From: Oceanipulchritudo coccoides
GTDB lineage: Bacteria; Verrucomicrobiota; Verrucomicrobiia; Opitutales; Oceanipulchritudinaceae
DNA: 64,000 nt
Direction of reading: 5' to 3'
Assembly (NCBI RefSeq): GCF_010500615.1
Contig: NZ_JAAGNX010000001.1
Coordinates: forward strand, 248,001 to 312,000
Under the pieces are notes generated by a model. The model saw only the letters and a program-made list of their open reading frames with translations, was not told the origin of the DNA and made no database searches. The position numbers and the translations under genes were made by a program. Positions within the stretch are counted from its first letter, which is position 1. The number at the start of each line of letters is the position of its first letter. Shown piece by piece: positions 27,583 through 36,041 of the stretch.

Positions 27583-28320
27583 GTGAAACCAAGTTCAAAG
27601 TTGCTGTTGCTCATTGTTCTGTTGCTTCCTGTTGTAGGCCAGGCTGCTGCTGAATCGGCTGATTATGAGCCGGTCAAGCTGATCCGTCCCCTGGAGACAA
27701 TTATTCCCCATGAGTTGAAGGAACTGGGGATGGTGAATCCACGTGCGAGTTTTCAGGTGATCGTGGGGCCAAAAGGGGAAATGGTCGATTATCTGGCGGT
27801 TTCGGCCACGCATGTGGGACTGCTTCCAAAAGCGGAGGAAAAGCTCTCCAAGGCGCGTTTCAAAGCGGCCACCCTGGATGGCGTCCCCACCACAGGAAAA
27901 ATCACGGTCATCATCACTTTCTTCGACCCCGAGCAGCGCGCATGGAAGCAGGGATTTGCCGGTGCCCCGATGGGAGGCAACGTTTCCGATGCAGTGGCAC
28001 GAAAGCTGTATCGCGCTGATCCCGACGCGGTTGCCTTCCAGGAATCCAAGCCAACGGAACTCGATTCTCCGCTTACCCTGGCTGAGACAAAACTCTACCG
28101 CCTGCACGCACCCGATGCTGAGCCTCCCTCCGGAGCGGTGATTGCCGAGTATTTCATCGATCACCATGGGCAGGTGCGACTTCCCGAAATCATAAAGAGT
28201 GACAATGAATACCTCAGTATGAGCGTAATCATGTCCTTGCGGGAAACCCGATTTGTCGAACCGACCAATGGCGGCCGTCCGACCTATGTGCGGGTTCGCC
28301 AGCCGTTTAACTTTGATTAA
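27583..28320 (+). CDS. Exported protein with two TonB C-terminal-like domains
   Basis: This 245-residue protein has a signal peptide (ending near GQAAA) and no further membrane segment. Two halves each resemble the TonB C-terminal fold. The first is about 45-110 (FQVIVGPKGEMVDYLAVSA...FKAATLDGVPTTG). The second is about 185-245 (AEYFIDHHGQVRLPEI...TRFVEPTNGGRPTYVRV). In TonB this fold contacts receptors, but the usual membrane anchor and Pro-rich linker are missing, so energy transduction is unlikely. The start is GTG at 27583. It converges on ilvB with a 2-bp gap. The function is unknown and the fold call is by eye. Confidence 0.7.
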   Translation: MKPSSKLLLLIVLLLPVVGQAAAESADYEPVKLIRPLETIIPHELKELGMVNPRASFQVIVGPKGEMVDYLAVSATHVGLLPKAEEKLSKARFKAATLDGVPTTGKITVIITFFDPEQRAWKQGFAGAPMGGNVSDAVARKLYRADPDAVAFQESKPTELDSPLTLAETKLYRLHAPDAEPPSGAVIAEYFIDHHGQVRLPEIIKSDNEYLSMSVIMSLRETRFVEPTNGGRPTYVRVRQPFNFD

Positions 28321-28322
28321 GC

Positions 28323-30131
28323 TTACCGGTTGGTCCGGATGAGGATATCCTTCGCGGACGCCCCAGCCGGGATGAAGGGCATGACGTGCTCAGTGTAAGG
28401 GACGACGACATCGAGAAGGAATGGCCCGTCGTGGTCGATCATCTCACGGATGGCGGCACGGAGGTCCTTCTTCTTGACCACGCGGCGTGACTTGACACCG
28501 AAGCCCTTGCAGATGGCTGGCCAATCCGGATAGAGGGCGTCGAGATTTTCGGGTCCACCGATGTTATCCGGGTGACCGAGGACAGTCTGTCCACGGGTAC
28601 CCTCGTAAAGGATATCTTCCCACTGAACCACCATGCCAAGGTGCTGGTTGTTCATGAGCATGATCTTGACCGGGATCTTTTCCATGATGGCGGTGGCCAG
28701 CTCCTGGACATTCATCATGAAGGAGCCGTCGCCATCAATATCAACAACCGTCCGATCCGGGCAGGCGACCTTGGCACCGAGTGCTGCCGGGAGGCCAAAT
28801 CCCATTGTCCCGAGACCGAGGGAGGAAATATAGCTCCGGGTCTTGTGGAACTTGTAGAACTGGGCGGCCCACATCTGGTGCTGACCGACGCCGGTGGAAA
28901 TAATGGCCTCGCCTTCGGTTTCCTCGTACAGGGTCTGGATGGCCAACTGCGGAATGATGTGCGGCGACTCCTCGAACTGGAAGGGAAATTCCTCTTTCCA
29001 GCCGTTGACCTTCTTTGTCCAATCCTTGATGTCCGGCTTCTTGAATTTGCGCTTCTTGGCGAGTTCACAAAGCCGCTTGAGGGCATACTTGATTTCGCTA
29101 TGGACCGGGAAATCGACAATCTTGTTCTTATGGTGTTCGGACTTGTCGATATCGATGTGCGCGACCTTTGCTTCCGGGGCAAACTTGGCAATGGCACCAG
29201 TGATCCGGTCATCAAAACGCGCCCCGAGGGCGAGCAAAAGTGAGCTTTCGCAAACCGCCCAGTTACCGGCCACGCCGCCATGCATGCCAAACCAGCGCAG
29301 GCTCTGGGGATGGTTTTCATCGAAGCCGCCGAGTCCCATCAGGGTGGAAGTCATCGGAAAACCGGTGATCTCAGCAAATTCCTTCAATTCCTCCTCGGCG
29401 TTACCGCTGACGATACCGCCCCCAGTGTAGATGACCGGACGCTTGGCCTCGGCACAGGCGTCGAGAATTGCGTTCAGTTCCTCATCAGTGGCCTTGGGGC
29501 TGTGCGAGTAGCCGGGGATGGCCATTTCCGCTTCAAGGGCTTCCTTGAGCTCTTCACCTTCGATGTATGCCTGCTGGACATCCTTGGCAATATCGATGAC
29601 CACGGGTCCCGGTCGCCCGGTCTGGGCAATATAGAAGGCCTCTTTCACAACCCGTGGGATGTCTTTGATATTCAGGACGAGATAGGAGTGCTTGACGATC
29701 GGAAGGGTCATGCCGAAGACATCCGTCTCCTGGAATGCGTTCTTTCCGATAAAGCTCTGATGCACCTGGCCTGTGATCGCGATCAGCGGGATCGAATCCA
29801 TCTGGGCATCGGCCACACAGGTAACAAGGTTGGTCGCCCCTGGGCCACTGGTCGCCATGCAGACGCCGGCCTTGCCGGTCGTGCGGGCGTATCCGTGCGC
29901 CATGAAGCCACAACCCTGCTCGTGGCGGGGGAGAATTGTGCGAATCTTGCCGGAGCGGGTCAGCCCCTGATGGATTTCCATGGAGGCTCCACCGGGATAG
30001 GCGAAAATGACATCCACACCCTCGCGCTCGAGACACTGGACAAACAGGTCGGCTCCACGGACTGCCGCCATCGGTTTGGCGGCCTTGGTGGAGGATTTCT
30101 TCTTAGGGCTCTTTTCGGATGTTTTTTTCAT
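28323..30131 (-). CDS. ilvB: Acetolactate synthase large subunit
   Basis: This 602-residue enzyme performs the first common step of valine, leucine and isoleucine synthesis, using ThDP, FAD and Mg2+. [13 protein letters not shown] and the catalytic Glu in [16 protein letters not shown] are in the N-terminal domain. The ThDP/Mg site [15 protein letters not shown]...NNQHLGMV is in the C-terminal domain. It has a Lys/Ser-rich extension of about 20 residues before [10 protein letters not shown], whose Met is a possible alternative start. No small subunit (ilvN) is adjacent. A leader ORF rich in Ile, Val and Leu codons lies upstream at 30204-30347, so expression is probably controlled by branched-chain aminoacyl-tRNA levels. 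Confidence 0.97.
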   Translation of the reverse strand: MKKTSEKSPKKKSSTKAAKPMAAVRGADLFVQCLEREGVDVIFAYPGGASMEIHQGLTRSGKIRTILPRHEQGCGFMAHGYARTTGKAGVCMATSGPGATNLVTCVADAQMDSIPLIAITGQVHQSFIGKNAFQETDVFGMTLPIVKHSYLVLNIKDIPRVVKEAFYIAQTGRPGPVVIDIAKDVQQAYIEGEELKEALEAEMAIPGYSHSPKATDEELNAILDACAEAKRPVIYTGGGIVSGNAEEELKEFAEITGFPMTSTLMGLGGFDENHPQSLRWFGMHGGVAGNWAVCESSLLLALGARFDDRITGAIAKFAPEAKVAHIDIDKSEHHKNKIVDFPVHSEIKYALKRLCELAKKRKFKKPDIKDWTKKVNGWKEEFPFQFEESPHIIPQLAIQTLYEETEGEAIISTGVGQHQMWAAQFYKFHKTRSYISSLGLGTMGFGLPAALGAKVACPDRTVVDIDGDGSFMMNVQELATAIMEKIPVKIMLMNNQHLGMVVQWEDILYEGTRGQTVLGHPDNIGGPENLDALYPDWPAICKGFGVKSRRVVKKKDLRAAIREMIDHDGPFLLDVVVPYTEHVMPFIPAGASAKDILIRTNR

Positions 30132-30152
30132 TTTTGCACAAGCTTATGGATT

Positions 30153-30204
30153 CCGGTTTCCTTGAAAGCGGTAAAGGCAGGCACCAACAGTTAGCGGCCC
30201 GCCT
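30153..30204 (-). promoter_or_regulatory. Hairpins between leader peptide and ilvB
   Basis: On the minus strand an 8-bp stem (AGGCGGGC with GCCTGCCT, 30204-30175, one G-T pair) starts at the leader stop codon. It is followed only by a weak T run. A second stem, CCGCTTTC/GAAACCGG with one mismatch, occupies 30171-30153 and lies close to the ilvB start. Neither is a strong terminator. Control may act on translation as well as transcription. Confidence 0.45.
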
Positions 30205-30347
30205 CAAGCGACGACGGGGACGACGAGCTCGACGACTACTAAAAGCTGAGCGATGGGCGTCCGGTATTTCACAATAATAATGGGTGAGGATTCGTCTAAA
30301 TAGTTGTTGCAGAGGAAAGTTGGACCCTTTGGAAAATGCAAGCGCAT
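30204..30347 (-). CDS. Putative ilvB leader peptide (branched-chain amino acid attenuator)
   Basis: This 47-codon ORF reads toward ilvB and stops 72 bp before its ATG. Residues 23-26 are IIIV and residues 35-47 are LLVVVELVVPVVA. Fifteen of the last 25 residues are Ile, Leu or Val. The ATG at 30347 is preceded by AGGGGAA on the minus strand. A shorter version could start at a GTG (30272) and would still contain the Leu/Val run. This matches the logic of ilv/leu leader peptides in proteobacteria, where ribosome stalling controls termination. It probably has no protein function. Confidence 0.75.
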   Translation of the reverse strand: MRLHFPKGPTFLCNNYLDESSPIIIVKYRTPIAQLLVVVELVVPVVA

Positions 30348-30416
30348 TTCCCCTAAAAATGCCCTTCGGGGGATTCCGGCATTGCAGGAAGCATCCCGCA
30401 TGGCCTCAATGTCGGC

Positions 30417-31211
30417 ATGGCTCGAATTTTATTTCTTGGCGACATTGTCGGCCGCGCCGGCCGGACCGCTGTCCAAACCCACCTTGCGGAGATCCGTGAG
30501 GCGGAGCAGCTCGACCTCGTTGTCGTTAACGGGGAGAACGCTGCCGGCGGCTCAGGAATCACTGTGACCATCGCTGAAGAGCTGCATGCCGCAGGAGTCG
30601 ACGGTATCACTTTGGGCGACCATTGCTGGGACCAGCGCGGGTTTGACAAGGAGATTGGCTCAATTCCCTACATGTCGCGGCCCTTCAACCTGCTCGGGGG
30701 AAGCCCGGGCGCAGACCACCTTATTCTTGAGACAGACGGGTTCCGGCTCGGGGTCGTCACGGTTCTTGGCACCCAGATGATGAAAATCAGCGCGGATGCC
30801 GGTTTCCCCCGGATACTTCCGCGCCTTGAGGAGTTGCGCAAGCAGTGCGATGCCGTCCTCGTGGAGATGCATGCTGAGACGACCTCTGAAAAAATGGCGA
30901 TGGGCTGGTATCTTGACGGGCGTGTAGCTGCGGTCATCGGGACCCATACACACATTCCAACGGCCGATGCGCGAATCCTGCCGAGAGGGACCGGTTACCT
31001 TACGGATGCGGGCATGTCGGGTCCGTACGATAGCATTCTCGGCCGGGATATTGCCCCGATTCTCGGGCGTTTCCTCGATGGTTTGCCGCGCAAGTTCACG
31101 GTCGCGGAAGCCAATGTACAGCTCTGTGGCGTGATTTTTGAGGCGGAAAAGGGTAAGCGCGGTTGCCAGAGCTTCACCCCGTACAAGTTTGTCGTGCCTC
31201 AGGGTGGTTAA
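30417..31211 (+). CDS. ymdB: YmdB/TIGR00282-family metallophosphoesterase
   Basis: This 264-residue cytosolic metallophosphoesterase has the family start RILFLGDIVGRAGR (metal Asp), then VVNGENAAGG (Asn/Glu), GDHCWDQR where the family usually has GNH, EMHAETTSEK, and GTHTHIPTADARILP with metal-binding His residues, followed by TDAGMSGPYDS. Length and motif order match the family. In Bacillus a member hydrolyses 2',3'-cyclic phosphodiesters and influences RNA turnover; the role here is inferred. It is divergent from the ilvB leader, with only 69 bp between the two starts. Confidence 0.93.
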   Translation: MARILFLGDIVGRAGRTAVQTHLAEIREAEQLDLVVVNGENAAGGSGITVTIAEELHAAGVDGITLGDHCWDQRGFDKEIGSIPYMSRPFNLLGGSPGADHLILETDGFRLGVVTVLGTQMMKISADAGFPRILPRLEELRKQCDAVLVEMHAETTSEKMAMGWYLDGRVAAVIGTHTHIPTADARILPRGTGYLTDAGMSGPYDSILGRDIAPILGRFLDGLPRKFTVAEANVQLCGVIFEAEKGKRGCQSFTPYKFVVPQGG

Positions 31212-31213
31212 TC

Positions 31214-31891
31214 TCAGCCGGCGCCCTCGATTGCCTTGAGGAAGGCCGCGCGATCGGGCGCCTTGAAGAAGGCTGTCCCGGCAACAAAAGTATCAACGCC
31301 CTGATCGCGGCAGAGCGCTGCCGTTTCAAGGTTAATGCCACCGTCGACTTCAAGCCGGTAGGCAAGCCCTCGTTCCATTCTCCACGAATGAAGCAAATTC
31401 AATTTTGGAAGGGTGTCCTCGATAAAGCTTTGTCCGCCAAATCCGGGCCAAACGGTCATGACCAGAATCAAGTCCACATCCTTGATGAAGGGGAGGGCGG
31501 CTTCGGCCGGCGTGGCTGGATTGAGGACGACTCCGCAGGAGCGTCCGGCTGACTTGATCCGGTCGAGGGTCTGGGCGACATCGTAGTCCGGTTCCACATG
31601 TATGGAAATCAAGTCCGCCCCGGCATCGATGAACGCATCCACATGCTTGTCCGGATTATCAAGCATCAAGTGTGTATCGAAAAATAGACTACTGTTACGC
31701 TTGCGCAGGTCAGCCACGGTTTGAGGCCCAAAGCTCAGGTTCGGGACAAAATGGCCGTCCATGATATCCAGATGAAGCCATTCGATGGGAAGGCTTTCGA
31801 CAATTTCCAGTCCGTTCTTGAGGGATGAATGATCAGCCGCGAGAATGGACGGTGCCAGACGGAAGGGGAGCGGACTGTCGTTTGCACTCAT
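31214..31891 (-). CDS. rpe: Ribulose-phosphate 3-epimerase
   Basis: This 225-residue TIM-barrel enzyme interconverts ribulose 5-phosphate and xylulose 5-phosphate in the pentose phosphate pathway. Motifs include LAPSILAADHS, LHLDIMDGHFVPN (metal His and Asp), DTHLML, VMTVWPGFGGQSF and EVDGGIN (metal Asp). ATG 31891 shares one base with the stop of the upstream lipoprotein gene (TAATG), so the two are translationally coupled. An upstream in-frame start at 31915 was rejected. It converges on ymdB. Confidence 0.96.
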   Translation of the reverse strand: MSANDSPLPFRLAPSILAADHSSLKNGLEIVESLPIEWLHLDIMDGHFVPNLSFGPQTVADLRKRNSSLFFDTHLMLDNPDKHVDAFIDAGADLISIHVEPDYDVAQTLDRIKSAGRSCGVVLNPATPAEAALPFIKDVDLILVMTVWPGFGGQSFIEDTLPKLNLLHSWRMERGLAYRLEVDGGINLETAALCRDQGVDTFVAGTAFFKAPDRAAFLKAIEGAG

Positions 31892-32412
31892 TACTGCCCG
31901 GAGCCTGCTGGCCAATTGATCCTCGAGATGATTTTACGGGAAATCTCCTCTGCCAGCTCGCCGATAGCGGCAGCCTCCGCAGCCGTCAGGCTGGGTTGAG
32001 AATAAAGGACCGTACTGGCCGAGACCATGCTAACGGGCTGGACGCCCCATGGTGGAGGGAGGTCGCTTTCCCAGAGAATGGAGACCATTAATTCCTCGTA
32101 ATAGGAAAGCGGTCGCCCGGTGTCATCCGGATCCCGTGAAATGGCATTCCGGTCAAGCTGGAGGACCGTGAGCCGTAGCAGGACTTCCGCTTCTTCCGGT
32201 TCGACAAGTTGCCAGGCAGCTGAGTGGTTCAATGCTTCGCGCAGGTTTCGGGAGAGGGGCGCAATGATTTGCGGCACTTCTGATTCATTCAGGACCGGAG
32301 CCAGCGCGATGGTACGCGTTTCAACTGGACGGACCGGCGCATAGCTGCTGCACCCCGCAGCAAGGAGAACCAGCACCAATAGGAAATAGTTAAGAGCTGA
32401 GCGACAAGTCAT
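31891..32412 (-). CDS. lptE: LptE-like outer-membrane lipoprotein
   Basis: This 173-residue protein has a lipoprotein signal with lipobox LAAGC. The mature part starts with RTIALAPVLNESEVPQI, and a middle segment LREALNHSAAWQLVEPEEAEVLLRL is followed by small beta segments. This is the size and pattern of LptE, which plugs LptD during lipopolysaccharide export. The order bamD - this gene - rpe, with 4 bp to bamD, supports an outer-membrane assembly role. Sequence conservation in LptE is low, so the symbol is tentative. Confidence 0.65.
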   Translation of the reverse strand: MTCRSALNYFLLVLVLLAAGCSSYAPVRPVETRTIALAPVLNESEVPQIIAPLSRNLREALNHSAAWQLVEPEEAEVLLRLTVLQLDRNAISRDPDDTGRPLSYYEELMVSILWESDLPPPWGVQPVSMVSASTVLYSQPSLTAAEAAAIGELAEEISRKIISRINWPAGSGQ

Positions 32413-32416
32413 CTGG

Positions 32417-33451
32417 TCATCCTGGGATTATCCGGTCTAGCCAGCGACGAATGAACGACTTCTCTTTCTGGCGTTCAGGAGAAGCTTCCTCCTGCTTGGT
32501 CATGGGCCGGTTGGCCCGAATCGCCTGAATACGGCTGATGTATGCACGGGCAGATTCTGCTGCAGCGGATTCAGGCGCGATGGTGATCGCTTCATTGAAG
32601 AAGATCTCCGCGGCCTGGAACCAGCGACGGTATTTGAAATAATATTCGCCGATGACCAGCTTGCTTCTGGCGTAGACATCTTCCATGTCGGCGAGCCCCT
32701 TCTCGGCGCGGGCAACATCCTGGTTATTTGAGAAGAGAATGAGGAAATCCTCGAAGTAGGAAATAGCTTCCCGTGTGGCACCCTGATCGTAATCGGGTCC
32801 TTGGACTAGCGTGGCAAACGTTTCCGCAAGGGAGAGGTAGGCATCGTCGGCCAGCAGGCTGGACGGGTAATTGTTGATCAACCGGTCGAGGGCGTCAATT
32901 GCCTCGGCAGTCTGCCCCTTGTACTGGTGGATCAGCGCGACATTGATCAGGGCCAACGGGGCGTATTCGGAGTATGGGGCATTGGAAATGACAATTTCAA
33001 AATAGCCCACTGCCCGGTTGAGGGCCCTGTAAGGAATGACATAAAGCAAGCGGATGCTTTCGCCTTCCGCGGTGGCCAATGCGATCCGGAACTGGTAGTC
33101 TATGAGCTCATTGAATTGGGGGAAGTCCGGATGGTAAATGAGAATGGTTTGAAACATTCCAAAGGCCTTTTTCCACTTTTTCTTCTCAAAGTAGATGATG
33201 CCTGAATTGTAAAGTGACTGTGCAGCAAAATCAGCAGCCGGATAGTTCCTGTAAACTTTCTTGTAGGCTCTGAGGGCCCGGCCTGTTTTGCCCTCGCGCT
33301 GGGCAGTGAGGGCCTTTTCGTAAATCGGTCGGGCCTTCTCAGTCTGCAGCACGGGACTGGTGTCAATCGGGTCTTCGCCAAACCAAAGAAACCCGTGCGC
33401 GGTTGAGAATGCCGTGACCAGGCAGATGAAAGTGAAAACGGTCCGGATCAT
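32417..33451 (-). CDS. bamD: BamD-like outer-membrane assembly TPR protein
   Basis: This 344-residue exported protein has a signal peptide (MIRTVFTFICLVTAFSTAHG) and TPR repeats from about residue 40 to 290. KVYRNYPAADFAAQSLYNSG, DRLINNYPSSLLADDAYLSL and IAPESAAAESARAYI show the spacing of BamD. BamD works with BamA to insert beta-barrel proteins into the outer membrane. The lipobox Cys usual in BamD is not evident: the signal ends AHGFLWFG. The protein may therefore be periplasmic rather than lipidated. ATG 33451 was chosen over a TTG at 33502. It overlaps closely with the LptE-like gene downstream. Confidence 0.8.
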   Translation of the reverse strand: MIRTVFTFICLVTAFSTAHGFLWFGEDPIDTSPVLQTEKARPIYEKALTAQREGKTGRALRAYKKVYRNYPAADFAAQSLYNSGIIYFEKKKWKKAFGMFQTILIYHPDFPQFNELIDYQFRIALATAEGESIRLLYVIPYRALNRAVGYFEIVISNAPYSEYAPLALINVALIHQYKGQTAEAIDALDRLINNYPSSLLADDAYLSLAETFATLVQGPDYDQGATREAISYFEDFLILFSNNQDVARAEKGLADMEDVYARSKLVIGEYYFKYRRWFQAAEIFFNEAITIAPESAAAESARAYISRIQAIRANRPMTKQEEASPERQKEKSFIRRWLDRIIPG

Positions 33452-33527
33452 ATGTTGTTTATTGCAGGGTAAATCCATTTGAGAGCAAATCAATTTCGAC
33501 AAACGAGTGATCGATTAAGCGGTTAAG

Positions 33528-34529
33528 TTATTGCCAGCGAACCAGACAGGCAGCCCAAGTGAGCCCCCCGCCGAAGGCGACCATCAGGATATTGTCTCCG
33601 GATTTGATACGCCCGTTGCGATAAGCTTCATCGAGGGCAATTGGGATTGAGGCCGCGGAGGTATTGCCATAGCGGTCAAGGTTCACCTTGAAGCGGTCGA
33701 TGCCGATGTTGAGACGTTGTGACAGCGCTTCAATAATGCGGTTATTGGCTTGGTGCGGTACGACAAGGGAGACATCTTCCGCAGTCAGCCCGCTCTTTTC
33801 CAGGATATCGAGTGCGCTTTGGCACATGACCCGCACGGCGATTTTGAAAACCTGGTTGCCCTGCATCTGGATTGTGTGGAGGGAGCGCTCAATGGTCTCG
33901 ACAGTGTATGGACTGGCACTTCCGCCGCCCGGAACACAGAGAATGCCGGTTTCGCGTCCATCTGCCCCCAGCAAGGCATCAAGAACCCCGACATTAGGTT
34001 TGTCCACGAGGCTCAGTACCACGGCACCAGCACCATCCCCGAAGAGCACACATGTCGTGCGGTCTTCCCAGTTTGTGATGCTCGAAAGTTTTTCCGCCCC
34101 GATGACCAGGGCATGCTTGGTTCCCTTGACCAGCATGAGGCTGCGCGCCACATCCATGGAATAGATAAATCCGGAGCAGGCGGCCTCAAGATCGAAGGCC
34201 GGAACTTTTCCCAGTCCCAGTTTGTGCTGCACAAAACAGGCGGTGTTCGGGAAGGGCATATCCGGAGTGACCGTACCAACGACAATCAGCCCGATGTCGT
34301 CCACCTCCAAGCCGGCGTTTTTGATCGCTTCCCGGGCTGCATGTGCGGCCATGTCGGAAGTTGTTTCATCGTCGGAAGCAATGCGGCGTTCACGAATTCC
34401 TGTTCTCGTCCGAATCCACTCGTCCGAAGTGTCCACAACCTTTGAAAGGTCGTCGTTGGAAAGGATTCTTGGCGGGGCGTATGAGCCAGTGCCGGAGATG
34501 ATTACTGAGTTCCCTGAAAGTTGAGTCAT
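33528..34529 (-). CDS. fabH: 3-oxoacyl-ACP synthase III
   Basis: This 333-residue enzyme condenses acetyl-CoA with malonyl-ACP to start fatty-acid synthesis. The catalytic triad is visible: Cys118 in LEAACSGF, His259 in VVPHQANNRI and Asn289 in RYGNTSAAS. DTSDEWIRTRTGIRERRI is the N-terminal family signature. It follows plsX and rpmF on the same strand, the classic rpmF-plsX-fabH order. Ninety-six bp separate it from plsX. Confidence 0.97.
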   Translation of the reverse strand: MTQLSGNSVIISGTGSYAPPRILSNDDLSKVVDTSDEWIRTRTGIRERRIASDDETTSDMAAHAAREAIKNAGLEVDDIGLIVVGTVTPDMPFPNTACFVQHKLGLGKVPAFDLEAACSGFIYSMDVARSLMLVKGTKHALVIGAEKLSSITNWEDRTTCVLFGDGAGAVVLSLVDKPNVGVLDALLGADGRETGILCVPGGGSASPYTVETIERSLHTIQMQGNQVFKIAVRVMCQSALDILEKSGLTAEDVSLVVPHQANNRIIEALSQRLNIGIDRFKVNLDRYGNTSAASIPIALDEAYRNGRIKSGDNILMVAFGGGLTWAACLVRWQ

Positions 34530-34539
34530 GATCGTATAA

Positions 34540-34561
34540 GAGACTGTTGCAGGGGAGTCTC
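34540..34561 (-). other. Small hairpin between plsX and fabH
   Basis: GAGACT and AGTCTC form a perfect 6-bp stem with a 10-base loop, just upstream of fabH. It has no real T tract, so it may be an mRNA-processing or translation element, or chance. Confidence 0.25.
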
Positions 34562-34625
34562 ACGAATGGTTAAGGCGTGTCAAGGCAGTGCTCATGACGC
34601 CCTTGGAAGGCCTTTGTCCGCCCCG

Positions 34626-35687
34626 TCAATTCCCGCTTGCGAGCTGATCCTTCAGGGTCTCATTCGCATTGGAAATAGCGGCCAAGGTATGGGCTCCAAG
34701 GTCGTGCTCGATGGCTGTGCCAGCAATTCGAATGGCATTGGCGATGGCCTCCCGGTCGCTGGAGCCGTGTGCCTTGAGAACCGTGCCCCGAAGACCGAGA
34801 AGCGGGGCTCCTCCGTGTTTCTTGGGATCCAGTCGGTTCTTGGCTGCTTTGAGGCCGCCTTTCATCAGCAGCGCCCCGGCCATGCGGATCGGGCTTTTAC
34901 GCACTTCTTCCGTGACCAAGCCCTTGAGCATTTTCCATAGGGATTCGCAAGTCTTGAGGATCACATTGCCGGTGAAACCATCGGTTACCACGACATCCAC
35001 CTCGTTGTTGAACAACTGAAACCCTTCGATCAGTCCGATATAATTGATCTGATCTCCCAGGCCCTTGAGCAGGTTGTGGGCTTGATCGGTCAGATCCGTT
35101 CCTTTGCCCTCTTCGGTGCCGATGGAAAGGAGCCCGATGCGGGGTTTGGAAATATCGAGTGCATCCTGTGCGTACTGGTGTCCGAGAATCGCATAATGGA
35201 GGAGGTTTTCCGGACGGCATTGTGGATTAGCTCCGACATCAAGCACAACAAAGCGGTTTTCCAGACTGGGCCAGACAGAGGCCAGGGCCGGCTTGGAGAC
35301 CCCTTCGACCGGCCGTAGCTTCAGGGTGGCACAGGCCATGAGGCTTCCCGTGTTGCCACAGCTGACGGCCGCTCCACAGGTGCCGAGCTTGACCAGCTCC
35401 ACCGCACGGACCAGGGAAGCATCCTTTTTTGAGCGCAGGCTCTGGATCGGCTTGTCCTGCATTGCAATGACTTCCGAGGCGGCGAAAAGTTCGATCCGCG
35501 GATGGGAGGACAGCCCTTGTTCTTCCAAGACGCCTTCGAGGACTTCCTCCTTGCCGACGACAACGATGTTCCCGGGGGCCCAGCCCTTTTCAATAGCCAT
35601 AGCCACACCGGCCACGACTTCAGCCGGTCCCATGTCCGAGCCCATTGCATCAACGGCAATTGCCTTGGTTGAATTCTTCTCTTCCAT
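34626..35687 (-). CDS. plsX: Phosphate acyltransferase PlsX
   Basis: This 353-residue cytosolic enzyme makes acyl-phosphate from acyl-ACP for phospholipid synthesis. AVDAMGSDMGP, VSCGNTGSLMACA, LDVGANPQCRPENLLHYA and VTDGFTGNVILKTCES are family signatures. Length is usual. It lies between rpmF and fabH. An intrinsic-terminator-like hairpin ends only 7 bp upstream of its ATG, leaving little room for a ribosome-binding site. Confidence 0.97.
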   Translation of the reverse strand: MEEKNSTKAIAVDAMGSDMGPAEVVAGVAMAIEKGWAPGNIVVVGKEEVLEGVLEEQGLSSHPRIELFAASEVIAMQDKPIQSLRSKKDASLVRAVELVKLGTCGAAVSCGNTGSLMACATLKLRPVEGVSKPALASVWPSLENRFVVLDVGANPQCRPENLLHYAILGHQYAQDALDISKPRIGLLSIGTEEGKGTDLTDQAHNLLKGLGDQINYIGLIEGFQLFNNEVDVVVTDGFTGNVILKTCESLWKMLKGLVTEEVRKSPIRMAGALLMKGGLKAAKNRLDPKKHGGAPLLGLRGTVLKAHGSSDREAIANAIRIAGTAIEHDLGAHTLAAISNANETLKDQLASGN

Positions 35688-35694
35688 CTAGGTA

Positions 35695-35721
35695 AATAAA
35701 AACGGCCTCATAAGAGGCCGT
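35695..35721 (-). terminator. Rho-independent terminator between rpmF and plsX
   Basis: On the minus strand ACGGCCTC pairs perfectly with GAGGCCGT around a 4-base loop, followed by TTTTTATTT. It lies directly before the plsX start codon, so it probably reduces rather than blocks read-through. Confidence 0.85.
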
Positions 35722-35753
35722 GCAAGGGGAAAAAATCTGCTTTGAAGGAGGTT

Positions 35754-35933
35754 TTATACCTCAACATCAACAACTTGGCGTCCGCGGTACATGCCATTTG
35801 CAGGATTTACATGGTGCGGGCGGAAGGCAGTCCCGTCAGTCGGGTCCTTGGCCAGCTGGGGAGCCGAGAACTGGTTGGCTCCACGGCGCTTGCGTGAACG
35901 TTGCTTGGATTGTTTGCGTTTTGGCTGTCCCAT
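35754..35933 (-). CDS. rpmF: 50S ribosomal protein L32
   Basis: This 59-residue basic protein begins MGQPKRKQSKQRSRKRRGAN and ends GRQVVDVEV. The N-terminal pattern (pK+ +kSk+r +RR+) is that of bL32, a component of the large ribosomal subunit. The usual zinc Cys pairs are absent, so this is the Cys-minus type. It is first in the rpmF-plsX-fabH order. The DUF177 (YceD) gene often found upstream is missing here. Confidence 0.9.
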   Translation of the reverse strand: MGQPKRKQSKQRSRKRRGANQFSAPQLAKDPTDGTAFRPHHVNPANGMYRGRQVVDVEV

Positions 35934-36041
35934 GATGTGTGCGGGTTGAAATTGATCTAATTAATGGAAAACCGACGAAAACAACACCGCGAATCACGCA
36001 GGTCAAGACCGAAAAGGGGATTAATTGTTGTTCCAGGCTTG

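Noticed and set aside
28572-29243. 223-residue frame antisense to ilvB
   Set aside because: Shadow of a highly conserved enzyme.
30204-30240. GAC/GTC trinucleotide repeat
   Set aside because: It is explained by consecutive Val codons in the ilvB leader peptide.
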